This document shows positions 8,946 through 16,684 of a stretch of 64,000 bases of DNA, piece by piece (position 1 is the stretch's first letter; each line of letters starts with the position of its first letter). Location: NCBI GenBank assembly GCA_051209155.1, contig JBPJGB010000005.1; one strand, written 5' to 3'. Made by a program: the position numbers and the translations under genes. The notes under the pieces are model-generated. The model searched no databases. It saw only the letters and a list, made by a program, of their open reading frames with translations, and was not told the DNA's origin. The DNA comes from Actomonas sp051209155 (GTDB lineage: Bacteria > Verrucomicrobiota > Verrucomicrobiia > Opitutales > Opitutaceae).

Positions 8946-10535
8946 TTACAACTGCACAAACTTTGCCAGCTTGATCTTCGCGTGAGCCTTGATCTCGTCG
9001 CGCACCTCGGCGGAGGGTTCGCTGTCCACGCGCACCACCATATAGGCGGTTTCACCCTGGACGAGGCGGCTCAGCGACATATCGGCGATGTTGACACCAC
9101 CACGACCGAGCAGCGAGCCGACCTCGCCGACCATGCCCGGTTGGTCGAGGTTCTCGAGGACGAGCAACTTGCCTTCGGCGGCGACTTCGACCTCGCGACC
9201 GTTGATGCCGACGATACGGGGCATCTGGGCCTTGCCGATCAGCGTGCCGAGCGCGCAATGGCTCTTGCCTTGCGCATCCACCGCCTCGACCGAGATGAGC
9301 TCGGTGTAGTCGACATCGGAATTGGACTTGGTCACCTCCACCTCCACGCCGAGGCGCTTGAGGAGGAAGGGCGCATTGACCTCATTGACCTCTTCGCCGG
9401 AGATGCGACGCAGGTAACCGCGCTGGATGGAGCGGGTCACGGCATTGGCGTCGAGATCGATGATCTTGCCCCAATAGGTGATGCGCAGGGAGTCGATCTG
9501 GTCGGGGGAAATCTGCTGCACGAGCGTGCCGAGCTTGGCGCCGAGGTCGAGGTAGGGGCCCAGCACCTTGAGCGCCGCGCTGTCGATCGAGGGCATGTTG
9601 ACTGCGTTGCGGATGATGCCGCGGGCGAGCACGTCGGTGATTTGCTCGGCAATCTCCACGCCCACGGCGGCCTGCGCTTCGGCGGTGGAGGCGCCGAGGT
9701 GCGGCGTGAGGGAAACATTGGGCAACGCCCGCAGCTCGCTGTCATTGGCCAGCGGCTCCTCCTCGAACACGTCGAGACCGGCGGCGGCGACCTGACCGGA
9801 TTTGAGGGCGGCGATGAGGGCGGATTCCTTGATGATACCGCCGCGCGCGCAGTTGAAGAGGCGCACACCCGACTTGCACTTCGCCAGGGCGGCCTCGTCG
9901 ATCATGTAGTGCGTATCATCGGTGAGCGGCATGTGCACCGTGATGAAGTCGGCCTGCGCAAGCAGCTCATCGAGCGTGACACCCTCGACCTGCATGGCCT
10001 TGGCGCGGCTCGGCGCGAGATAGGGATCGTAGGCCACGACGCGCATGCCGAACGCTTGAGCGCGTTTGGCAACTTCGCCACCGATGCGGCCCATGCCGAT
10101 AATGCCGAGGGTTTTGCGGAAAAGCTCCACACCGGCGAAGGCTTTGCGGTCCCATTTGCCGGCCTTCATGGAAGCGGCGGCCTGCGGCACGGGGCGAGCG
10201 CCGCTGAGAATGTGGGTAAAGGTGAGCTCCGCCGTGGCGATCGTATTGCCCGAGGGCGTGTTCATGACGACGACACCGCGCTCGGTGGCGGCCTCGACAT
10301 CGACGTTGTCCACGCCGACGCCGGCGCGGCCCACGACCTTGAGTTCGGGGGCGGCTTCGAGCACCTCCCGGGTGATCTTGGTCTCGGAACGGACCGCGAT
10401 CGCGTGAACGTCTTTCACGAGCTCAAGCACTTGCTCGGGGGAGGAGCCATAGGCCTCCACGACTTCGAAGCCCGGCTGCTCACGCAGATAGGCTACTCCT
10501 TTGGCAGAGATCTTGTCGGCAACGAGGATTTTCAT
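8946..10535 (-). CDS. serA: D-3-phosphoglycerate dehydrogenase
   Basis: Oxidises 3-phosphoglycerate to 3-phosphohydroxypyruvate, the first step of serine synthesis. It is the long form, 529 residues: an N-terminal substrate domain, an NAD-binding Rossmann fold (LGIIGMGRIGGEVAKRA), the catalytic NCARGGIIKESAL and LTPHLGAST blocks, an intervening domain (about 310-450), and a C-terminal ACT domain (LLVLENLDQPGMVGEVGSLLGRGG) that usually mediates serine inhibition. It is the first gene of the minus-strand run towards thrC and is divergent from the HD-domain gene at 10690. Confidence 0.97.
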   Translation of the reverse strand: MKILVADKISAKGVAYLREQPGFEVVEAYGSSPEQVLELVKDVHAIAVRSETKITREVLEAAPELKVVGRAGVGVDNVDVEAATERGVVVMNTPSGNTIATAELTFTHILSGARPVPQAAASMKAGKWDRKAFAGVELFRKTLGIIGMGRIGGEVAKRAQAFGMRVVAYDPYLAPSRAKAMQVEGVTLDELLAQADFITVHMPLTDDTHYMIDEAALAKCKSGVRLFNCARGGIIKESALIAALKSGQVAAAGLDVFEEEPLANDSELRALPNVSLTPHLGASTAEAQAAVGVEIAEQITDVLARGIIRNAVNMPSIDSAALKVLGPYLDLGAKLGTLVQQISPDQIDSLRITYWGKIIDLDANAVTRSIQRGYLRRISGEEVNEVNAPFLLKRLGVEVEVTKSNSDVDYTELISVEAVDAQGKSHCALGTLIGKAQMPRIVGINGREVEVAAEGKLLVLENLDQPGMVGEVGSLLGRGGVNIADMSLSRLVQGETAYMVVRVDSEPSAEVRDEIKAHAKIKLAKFVQL

Positions 10536-10689
10536 GGAGACAGTCGCCTCGGATCGAAGAGGTCCCCCTCCCCGCCCGCAAGGAAAAGCTGAGCCCTCTG
10601 TGCCTCGCCCAAAGTGGACGCCTTTCGCAAAAAAATGGCGAACGCGAAGACCGGTTGCCCATTGCCGCCCGATTCATCCAAGCTCGGAC

Positions 10690-11310
10690 ATGGAACCCTC
10701 CCCCGCTCCGCTCGATCGCCTCGGACGCCAAATCGCGTTCATTGTCGAGGTCGACAAACTCAAGGAGATCTTCCGGCAAACGCTGCTCACCCAAAGCCGT
10801 CGCCGCGAAAACGACGCCGAACATTCCTGGCACCTCTGTCTGGTCGTGATCACGTTGGCGGAATACGCCAACCAGCCCGACCTCGACGTGCTGCGTGTGC
10901 TTAAGATGTTGATCATCCACGACATCGTGGAAATCGACGCGGGCGACACCTTCGCCTACGACACGGCCGGCATGTCCAATCAACACGAGCGCGAGGCCAA
11001 GGCGGCCGATCGCCTCTTCGGTCTGTTGCCGGACGACCAGACTGCCGAGTTTCGGGGCCTCTGGGATGAGTTTGAAGCCCGCGAGACGCCCGAGGCCAAA
11101 TTCGCCGCCGGCTGCGACCGCTTCCAGCCCATGCTGCTCAATCTTAACACCGAAGGCGCCTCCTGGCGCAAACACGGCATCACGCACGATCAGGTGGTCG
11201 CCCGCAATCGCCACATGGCCGAAGGATCGACCGCAATGTGGGAGCGGATTGCGGCGATGCTCGAGGAAGCGGTCGCCAACGGACTGCTCCCGGCGCGGCC
11301 TTCCGCCTGA
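10690..11310 (+). CDS. HD-domain phosphohydrolase (YfbR/HDDC2-like)
   Basis: Probable metal-dependent nucleotidase acting on deoxynucleoside monophosphates, by resemblance to the HD families YfbR and HDDC2. The 206-residue protein shows ENDAEHSWHLCL (first histidines), LIIHDIVEIDAGDTFAYD (the HD pair) and KFAAGCDRFQPMLLNL (the distal Asp). The ATG at 10690 gives a normal N-terminus; the frame is open further upstream but runs into the divergent serA gene. A 13-base stretch just upstream of this ATG recurs in front of tdh. The precise substrate is not determined. Confidence 0.85.
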   Translation: MEPSPAPLDRLGRQIAFIVEVDKLKEIFRQTLLTQSRRRENDAEHSWHLCLVVITLAEYANQPDLDVLRVLKMLIIHDIVEIDAGDTFAYDTAGMSNQHEREAKAADRLFGLLPDDQTAEFRGLWDEFEARETPEAKFAAGCDRFQPMLLNLNTEGASWRKHGITHDQVVARNRHMAEGSTAMWERIAAMLEEAVANGLLPARPSA

Positions 11311-11381
11311 ACTCCGCGTTTTGCGCAATCGCGATCAAGCGCGTCGTCCTCCCGTGTGCTAAAACATCGCCGCACTCCACC

Positions 11382-12296
11382 ATGCGGCCCGTCACCCTCA
11401 ACGACTACAAACGACGCCTCCAACGCGTCATCGAGCACATCCACCAGCACCTGGATGAGCCGCTGTCGTTGAGCACCCTCGCCGGCATCGCACATCTGTC
11501 GCCCTTCCACTTTCATCGCGTCTTCACGGGCATGCTCGGCGAGACCGTGCAAGGTCTGGTGCGACGGCTGCGGCTTGAACGCGCCGCCTGGCAACTGCGC
11601 GAACACCGCGCCCGCGGTATCCTCGATGTCGCGCTCGACGCCGGCTACGACTCGCACGAGGCCTTCACCCGCGCCTTCGGGCGAGCCTTTGCGCTGAGCC
11701 CCAGTCGCTTTCAACGCGACCGCGGCCAATCGCCGCGGCTGCGCGCCCATTCCGGAGTGCATTTTGATCCGCACGGAGTCCCCGCTGGCTTCCGTTCGCG
11801 ACCACTTCGCCACTTCGCCATGAAAGTCACCATCAAACACCTGCCCTCCGTCCAAGTCGCTTACGTGCGCCACATCGGTCCCTACGATCAAGTCGGCGTC
11901 GCCTGGGACGAAATCTGCCAACGGCTCGGCGCCACCGGCCACATCGGCCCCGGCGCCCAGACGCTCGGTATCAGCTACGACGATCCGGAAAACACCCCGC
12001 CCGAGGAGCTCCGCTATGACGCGGCCATCACCGTGCCCGACGACTTCGAGGCCCCCGCCGGCGTCCAACTGCAGCGTCTCGCAGGCGGCGACTACGCGGT
12101 CTTCACCCACCAGGGGCCGTTCAACCAACTCAGTCGCGCCTATCGTCACGTCATGGGCGAATGGCTGCCTCGCAGCGGCCGCGAGTTGGCCGACACGCCG
12201 TGCTTTGAGGCTTACTTGAGCGATCCGGAAAACACACCCGAAGACGAACTCCTGACCGACGTCCATGTGCCCCTCGCTCCCCTGCGCCAACCTTAA
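11382..12296 (+). CDS. AraC-family regulator with GyrI-like effector domain
   Basis: Transcription factor of 304 residues. Residues 1-120 carry the double helix-turn-helix of AraC/XylS proteins (LSTLAGIAHLSPFHFHRVF and ILDVALDAGYDSHEAFTRAF). From about residue 147 (MKVTIKHLPSVQVAYVRHIG) the protein is a GyrI-like small-molecule domain, as in Rob and related multidrug sensors. This order, DNA-binding domain first, is the one seen in Rob. The ATG at 11382 was chosen because it starts exactly at the HTH domain. The next gene encodes a second, stand-alone GyrI-like protein 12 bases downstream, followed by a DNA alkyltransferase, suggesting a toxic-compound response unit. The target genes are unknown. 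Confidence 0.92.
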   Translation: MRPVTLNDYKRRLQRVIEHIHQHLDEPLSLSTLAGIAHLSPFHFHRVFTGMLGETVQGLVRRLRLERAAWQLREHRARGILDVALDAGYDSHEAFTRAFGRAFALSPSRFQRDRGQSPRLRAHSGVHFDPHGVPAGFRSRPLRHFAMKVTIKHLPSVQVAYVRHIGPYDQVGVAWDEICQRLGATGHIGPGAQTLGISYDDPENTPPEELRYDAAITVPDDFEAPAGVQLQRLAGGDYAVFTHQGPFNQLSRAYRHVMGEWLPRSGRELADTPCFEAYLSDPENTPEDELLTDVHVPLAPLRQP

Positions 12297-12308
12297 ACGT
12301 CGCCACTC

Positions 12309-12920
12309 ATGCCCGCCACCGACCGCCTCGATCTCTTCAAGTCGTTAAAAACTGAATACGCCCAGCCGCGCACCCCGCGCCTCATCGATACGACCCCCGG
12401 CATCTACCTGACCGCGACCGGTCAGTCCGCCCCCGGGTCCGACGACTACGGCGCCCGCGTCGCCGACCTCTATGCCGTCGCCTACACCTTGAAGTTTCGG
12501 CGCAAGCTCGGCGATGGCCCGGACTTCGTGGTCGGCAAGCTGGAGTGCCGCTGGCTCGCACTCCCGGAACACCGCGACGCCACCACGGGGTGGCAGTGGC
12601 AGCTGCTCATCCGCGTGCCGGATTTCATCACCAGCGCCGAACTCGATGAGACCGTCTCCGTCCTCATCGACAAGAGGAAGCCGGCCACTGTTCGCGAGGT
12701 GCAACTTGTCCCGCTGCATGAAGCGACCTGCGTGCAAATGTTGCACATTGGGCCTTATGATCAGGAACCGGAGACCTTCGCCCGAATGCAGGCGTTCGCC
12801 GCTGAACAGGACCTGGCCGTGCACGACGCGCCTCACGATATCTATCTCTCCGACCCGCGTCGCGTGGAACCGGCGCGCCTCAAGACGATCCTGCGGCAAC
12901 CGGTGCGCCAAAACGCTTAA
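12309..12920 (+). CDS. GyrI-like small-molecule-binding protein
   Basis: A 203-residue stand-alone GyrI-like/SOUL-fold protein without a DNA-binding domain. It shows YLTATGQSAPGSDDYGARVADLYAVAYTLKF, a known feature of the GyrI-like family, and VQMLHIGPYDQEPETFARMQ, the same HIGPYD motif as in the upstream regulator. Such proteins bind hydrophobic cations, and some hydrolyse cyclopropanoid or isocyanide-type toxins. It starts 12 bases after the AraC/GyrI regulator and is almost certainly co-transcribed. The ligand is unknown. Confidence 0.85.
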   Translation: MPATDRLDLFKSLKTEYAQPRTPRLIDTTPGIYLTATGQSAPGSDDYGARVADLYAVAYTLKFRRKLGDGPDFVVGKLECRWLALPEHRDATTGWQWQLLIRVPDFITSAELDETVSVLIDKRKPATVREVQLVPLHEATCVQMLHIGPYDQEPETFARMQAFAAEQDLAVHDAPHDIYLSDPRRVEPARLKTILRQPVRQNA

Positions 12921-12924
12921 GCTT

Positions 12925-12976
12925 AGCCGCGAGCTTGAGCGGGGCGACTTTCGCCACTCGCTTACGCTCGCAGCCA
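12925..12976. repeat. REP-like imperfect palindrome
   Basis: Left arm 12925-12945 (AGCCGCGAGCTTGAGCGG...) is complementary, with a few mismatches, to the right arm 12955-12976 (CACTCGCTTACGCTCGCAGC...). The right arm is almost identical to the right arm of the palindrome at 18069-18120. Both lie in intergenic gaps, as expected of REP sequences. Confidence 0.7.
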
Positions 12977-13023
12977 CATCCCCCTGCTCGACATCCCCGC
13001 AACCGCTCGCACGCTGGACAACC

Positions 13024-13509
13024 GTGCCTGTTCACCGTTTTGAAACCTCCATCGGTCCCTGCTCCATCGCATGGGAGGGCGAACAGATCACGGCTTTCGG
13101 GCTACTTTCGAACGGATCTTCCGATACAGAGCCAAACCCACCGGACTGGATTGTCGGCATCGCCGAACGAGTTCACCGCCATCTCAACGGCCAGCCGGAG
13201 GATTTCGTCAACCTGCCCTACGCGTGGGACCGCGTCTCCGACTTTCAGCGCCAGGTTTATGAAGCGGCGCTACGCGTGAAATCCGGCCAAACCATCAGCT
13301 ACGGCGACCTCGCGCGAGCAATTGGCCAGGGCCCGGCCGTCGCCCGTGCGGTCGGCACTGCGCTGGGCCAGAATCCGTGGCCACTGCTGGTCCCCTGCCA
13401 CCGTTTCATCGCGGCCGACGGCAAGATGACCGGCTTTTCCGCACCGGGTGGCATCAACACCAAACTGCGGTTGCTCGCCCTCGAGGGCAGTCAGCTGTTT
13501 GCCGAATAG
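13024..13509 (+). CDS. Methylated-DNA--protein-cysteine methyltransferase
   Basis: Suicide DNA-repair protein that removes alkyl groups from O6-alkylguanine. The 161-residue protein has the family N-terminal half, then FQRQVYEAALRVKSGQTISYGDLA, and the active site LVPCHRFIAADGKMTGFSAPGG, in which the acceptor is the Cys of PCHR. The residue after PCHR is Phe where Val is usual. I chose the GTG at 13024, which gives VPVHRFETSIGP as N-terminus; no clear ribosome-binding site supports it and the start is uncertain. It follows the AraC/GyrI and GyrI-like genes after a REP-like palindrome. Confidence 0.88.
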   Translation: MPVHRFETSIGPCSIAWEGEQITAFGLLSNGSSDTEPNPPDWIVGIAERVHRHLNGQPEDFVNLPYAWDRVSDFQRQVYEAALRVKSGQTISYGDLARAIGQGPAVARAVGTALGQNPWPLLVPCHRFIAADGKMTGFSAPGGINTKLRLLALEGSQLFAE

Positions 13510-13569
13510 CTGGCTAACTTTCATCGCCATTCAGGTTGTTTCCCACCTGCCACCATCCAAGCTCGGGCC

Positions 13570-14616
13570 ATGCCTGAACGCACCATGCGGGCCATTGCCA
13601 AACTCTCGGCCGGCCCCGGTCTCCAACTCATCGAAGCCCCCGTGCCGCGACCCGGCCTGAACGATGTGCTCATTCGCGTGAAGCGCACGTCCATCTGCGG
13701 CACCGATGTGCATATCCACAACTGGGACCACTGGGCCCAACAGACCATCAAACCCCCGCTTATCATCGGACACGAGTTTGTCGGCGAGATCGTGGAAGTG
13801 GGTTCCAATGTGCAGGGTTTCGTGCCCGGCGACTTGGTCGACGGTGAGGGGCACATAGTCTGCGGCCGCTGCCGCAACTGCCTCGCGGGCCGCCGCCACC
13901 TCTGCCAATCCACTCAGGGCGTCGGCGTCAACCGCGATGGCGCCTTCGCCGACTTCCTCTGCATTCCGGCCAGCAACGCGGTGCACGTGGATCGTTCCAT
14001 CCCGCTGGATGTGTTGTCCTGCTTCGACCCGCTCGGCAATGCCACCCACACCGCCCTGCAGTGGGACTTGGTGGGCGAAGACGTCCTCATCACCGGCGCC
14101 GGACCCATCGGCTGCATGGCCACCGCCATCGCCCGTAAATCCGGCGCCCGCAAGATCGTCGTCACCGACGTCAACGACGACCGCCTCGCCCTCGCCATGC
14201 AGATGGGCGCCAGTGCCACGGTGAATGTAGCGCGCGAGGACATCGCCACCTCCCAGAAACAGCTGGGGATGAAAGAGGGCTTCGACATCGGCTTGGAAAT
14301 GTCGGGTAATCCCGCCGCCCTGCGCGCCATGATCGACAACATGACCCACGGCGGCCGCATCGCCCTGCTCGGGATCATGCCGGAGGCCGCCGCCATCGAC
14401 TGGAACAAGGTCGTATTTAACATGCTCACGCTGCGCGGCATCTACGGCCGGGAAATGTATGAGACGTGGTATAAGATGACCGCACTCATCCAAAGCGGCT
14501 TGGATATCTCGCCGGTCATCACGCACCGCCTCCCCTGCACCGAATTTGAGGAGGGTTTTGAGCTCATGCGCTCCGGCCGCTCCGGTAAGATCGTGCTCGA
14601 TTGGGAAAACCACTGA
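13570..14616 (+). CDS. tdh: L-threonine 3-dehydrogenase
   Basis: Zinc-dependent oxidation of threonine to 2-amino-3-ketobutyrate with NAD+. The 348-residue MDR protein has the catalytic zinc motif TSICGTDVHIHNWD, GHEFVGEIVEVG, the structural-zinc cysteines in GHIVCGRCRNCLAGRRHLC, and the nucleotide fold ITGAGPIGCMATAIARKSG. EMSGNPAALRAMID is typical of Tdh. kbl follows 16 bases downstream, so the two enzymes of the threonine-to-glycine pathway form an operon. Confidence 0.96.
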   Translation: MPERTMRAIAKLSAGPGLQLIEAPVPRPGLNDVLIRVKRTSICGTDVHIHNWDHWAQQTIKPPLIIGHEFVGEIVEVGSNVQGFVPGDLVDGEGHIVCGRCRNCLAGRRHLCQSTQGVGVNRDGAFADFLCIPASNAVHVDRSIPLDVLSCFDPLGNATHTALQWDLVGEDVLITGAGPIGCMATAIARKSGARKIVVTDVNDDRLALAMQMGASATVNVAREDIATSQKQLGMKEGFDIGLEMSGNPAALRAMIDNMTHGGRIALLGIMPEAAAIDWNKVVFNMLTLRGIYGREMYETWYKMTALIQSGLDISPVITHRLPCTEFEEGFELMRSGRSGKIVLDWENH

Positions 14617-14632
14617 ACCACCGCCCCCCGGC

Positions 14633-15823
14633 ATGCACCCTGACTTTCAGCACCACCTCACCACCACCCTCGCCGACATCGAGCAGTCCGGCCTCTTCAA
14701 AACCGAACGCCTCATCGCCACGCCGCAAAGCGCGCGCATCGCCCTGCAGGACGGCCGCGAAGTCCTCAATTTTTGCGCCAACAACTACCTCGGGCTCGGC
14801 AACCATCCTGACATTGTGGCGGCGGCCCATGCGGCGCTTGATCGTTGGGGTTACGGCATGGCTTCGGTCCGTTTCATCTGCGGCACGCAGGAAATCCACC
14901 GCGAGTTGGAAGCGGCGCTCAGCCGCTTCCTGGGCATGGACGACACGATCCTGTATTCATCCTGCTTTGACGCCAACGGCGGCGTATTCGAGACCTTGCT
15001 TGGCCCGGAGGACGCCGTCATCAGCGATGCACTCAACCACGCCTCGATCATCGACGGCATCCGCCTTTGCAAAGCGAAACGCTACCGCTATCGCAACCGC
15101 GACCTTGCCGACTTGCAGGCGCAACTCGAAGCGGCCGACACCGCCGGCGCCCGCTTCAAACTCATCGCGACCGACGGCGTGTTTTCGATGGACGGCACCA
15201 TCGCACCCTTGGCCGAAATCTGCGACCTCGCCGAACGTTTCAACGCCCTCGTGATGGTCGACGACAGTCACGCCGTCGGCTTCGTCGGGCCGCGCGGCCG
15301 CGGCACGCCCGAGCTCTGCGGCGTCGCGGATCGCGTCGACATCGTGACCGGCACGCTTGGCAAGGCCCTCGGCGGCGCCAGCGGCGGCTACGTGAGTGCT
15401 CGCCGTGATATCGTGGGGCTGCTCCGTCAACGCTCCCGCCCCTACCTGTTCTCCAACACGCTCGCGCCCGTCATCACGGCGGCCTCGCTCAAAGGACTGG
15501 AACTCCTCGAAGCTTCGACCGCGCTGCGCGACAAACTCGAGTCGAACACCAAACACTTCCGCGCCGGCCTCGAACAGCTCGGACTGAAGCTCAAGGCCGG
15601 CAGTCACCCCATTGTTCCGGTCATGCTCGGCGACGCGGCACTCTCGCAAAAGGTCTCCGCCCGCCTCCTTGAACTCGGCATTTATGCGATCGGATTCTTC
15701 TATCCCGTCGTGCCCGCCGGCGAAGCGCGGATCCGCACCCAAGTCAGCGCGGCGCACAGCGGAGCCGACTTGGATGCCGCCATTGCGGCCTTCGCCACGA
15801 TCAAATCTGAATTCAATCTCTGA
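14633..15823 (+). CDS. kbl: 2-amino-3-ketobutyrate CoA ligase (glycine C-acetyltransferase)
   Basis: PLP enzyme that splits 2-amino-3-ketobutyrate with CoA into glycine and acetyl-CoA, completing threonine breakdown. It has 396 residues, as usual for the family. NFCANNYLGLGNHPDIV and GMASVRFICGTQEIHRELE are conserved. VDDSHAVGFVGPRGRGT carries the cofactor Asp and His, and the PLP lysine is in IVTGTLGKALGGASGGY. The ATG at 14633 gives the standard N-terminus; the frame is open upstream but overlaps tdh. Partner tdh precedes it and cdd follows 5 bases later. Confidence 0.96.
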   Translation: MHPDFQHHLTTTLADIEQSGLFKTERLIATPQSARIALQDGREVLNFCANNYLGLGNHPDIVAAAHAALDRWGYGMASVRFICGTQEIHRELEAALSRFLGMDDTILYSSCFDANGGVFETLLGPEDAVISDALNHASIIDGIRLCKAKRYRYRNRDLADLQAQLEAADTAGARFKLIATDGVFSMDGTIAPLAEICDLAERFNALVMVDDSHAVGFVGPRGRGTPELCGVADRVDIVTGTLGKALGGASGGYVSARRDIVGLLRQRSRPYLFSNTLAPVITAASLKGLELLEASTALRDKLESNTKHFRAGLEQLGLKLKAGSHPIVPVMLGDAALSQKVSARLLELGIYAIGFFYPVVPAGEARIRTQVSAAHSGADLDAAIAAFATIKSEFNL

Positions 15824-15828
15824 ATACG

Positions 15829-16257
15829 ATGCCTCGCGCTTCAACATCTTCGCCCGTCGGTCCGACCAAACTCAAGCAACTCGAGCGCGCCGCCCGCGCG
15901 GCCGCGGCGCAGTCCTACTCGCCCTATTCCGGTTTTCCGGTCGGCGCCGCCATCCTCACCGGCGACGGCACGATTGAAAGTGGCTGCAATGTCGAGAACG
16001 CGTCCTACGGCCTGTGCAATTGCGCCGAGCGCACCGCCATCTTCACGGCCGCCGCCAAGGGCCAACGGGCCCTGCGCTGCGTCGTCGTTTACACCCCGAC
16101 CGAAACCGTGACCGCACCCTGCGGCGCCTGCCGGCAGGTCATTTTCGAATTCGGCCCAGACGCACGAGTCGTGAGCATCTGCGACAGCAAGGATCGAATC
16201 GACACGACCATCCAGCAGCTCCTGCCCCACGCCTTCGGACCGGGCAACCTGAGCTGA
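15829..16257 (+). CDS. cdd: Cytidine deaminase
   Basis: Deaminates cytidine and deoxycytidine to uridine and deoxyuridine (pyrimidine salvage). The 142-residue protein is the small tetrameric class. It shows SPYSGFPVGAAILTGDG, the active site CNCAERTAIF (Cys-Ala-Glu with the catalytic Glu), and PCGACRQVIFEF with the remaining two zinc cysteines. It starts 5 bases after the kbl stop, so it is probably co-transcribed with tdh-kbl, although the pathways are unrelated. Confidence 0.95.
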   Translation: MPRASTSSPVGPTKLKQLERAARAAAAQSYSPYSGFPVGAAILTGDGTIESGCNVENASYGLCNCAERTAIFTAAAKGQRALRCVVVYTPTETVTAPCGACRQVIFEFGPDARVVSICDSKDRIDTTIQQLLPHAFGPGNLS

Positions 16258-16275
16258 CCGGTCGTTGTCGCGCCA

Positions 16276-16674
16276 TCAATCGCGCACCAGTTCGTGGCCG
16301 GCCTGCAGCAGCACCTGCTGGGCCTTGGCCAACGCGCCTTGTTGCACCAAGACGTAGTCGGTGTCGAAGGTCGCCGCGGCGAGAATCGGAATGCCCGCCC
16401 TCGCCAACGGACTGGCAAAGGAAACGAGAATGCCCACCGCGTCGAAGTCGAAGGGGCCAACCACCTGCAACACCCGCCAGCCGCGCTCCGCCCGCACCTC
16501 AGCCGGCACGTCGGCGGCCGGACACATGATGGAAAGTTCGTTCACCGTGCGGGTCACATTGCAGAAGCCAGCGCCACGCGCCCAAGCCGGCTCTTCCGCG
16601 TCCGGCGCCAAGCGACACACGGCAAAATTGCCGGACAGCAGGCGGTAACGCAGTGGCTTGGAGGTGTTGGGCAT
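16276..16674 (-). CDS. ACT-domain protein (CASTOR/ACT_7 type)
   Basis: A 132-residue protein with an N-terminal ACT-like half (LRYRLLSGNFAVCRL) and a clear C-terminal ACT domain, GPFDFDAVGILVSFASPLA then GIPILAAATFDTDYVLVQ. This matches the small ACT proteins related to aspartokinase regulatory domains and to the CASTOR amino-acid sensors; it would bind an amino acid and has no catalytic domain. I set the start at the ATG at 16674 (MPNTSKPLRYRLLS); a longer start at 16734 would overlap hisS. It lies 10 bases downstream of hisS on the same strand. The ligand is unknown. Confidence 0.8.
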   Translation of the reverse strand: MPNTSKPLRYRLLSGNFAVCRLAPDAEEPAWARGAGFCNVTRTVNELSIMCPAADVPAEVRAERGWRVLQVVGPFDFDAVGILVSFASPLARAGIPILAAATFDTDYVLVQQGALAKAQQVLLQAGHELVRD

Positions 16675-16684
16675 GGCGAGGGAC

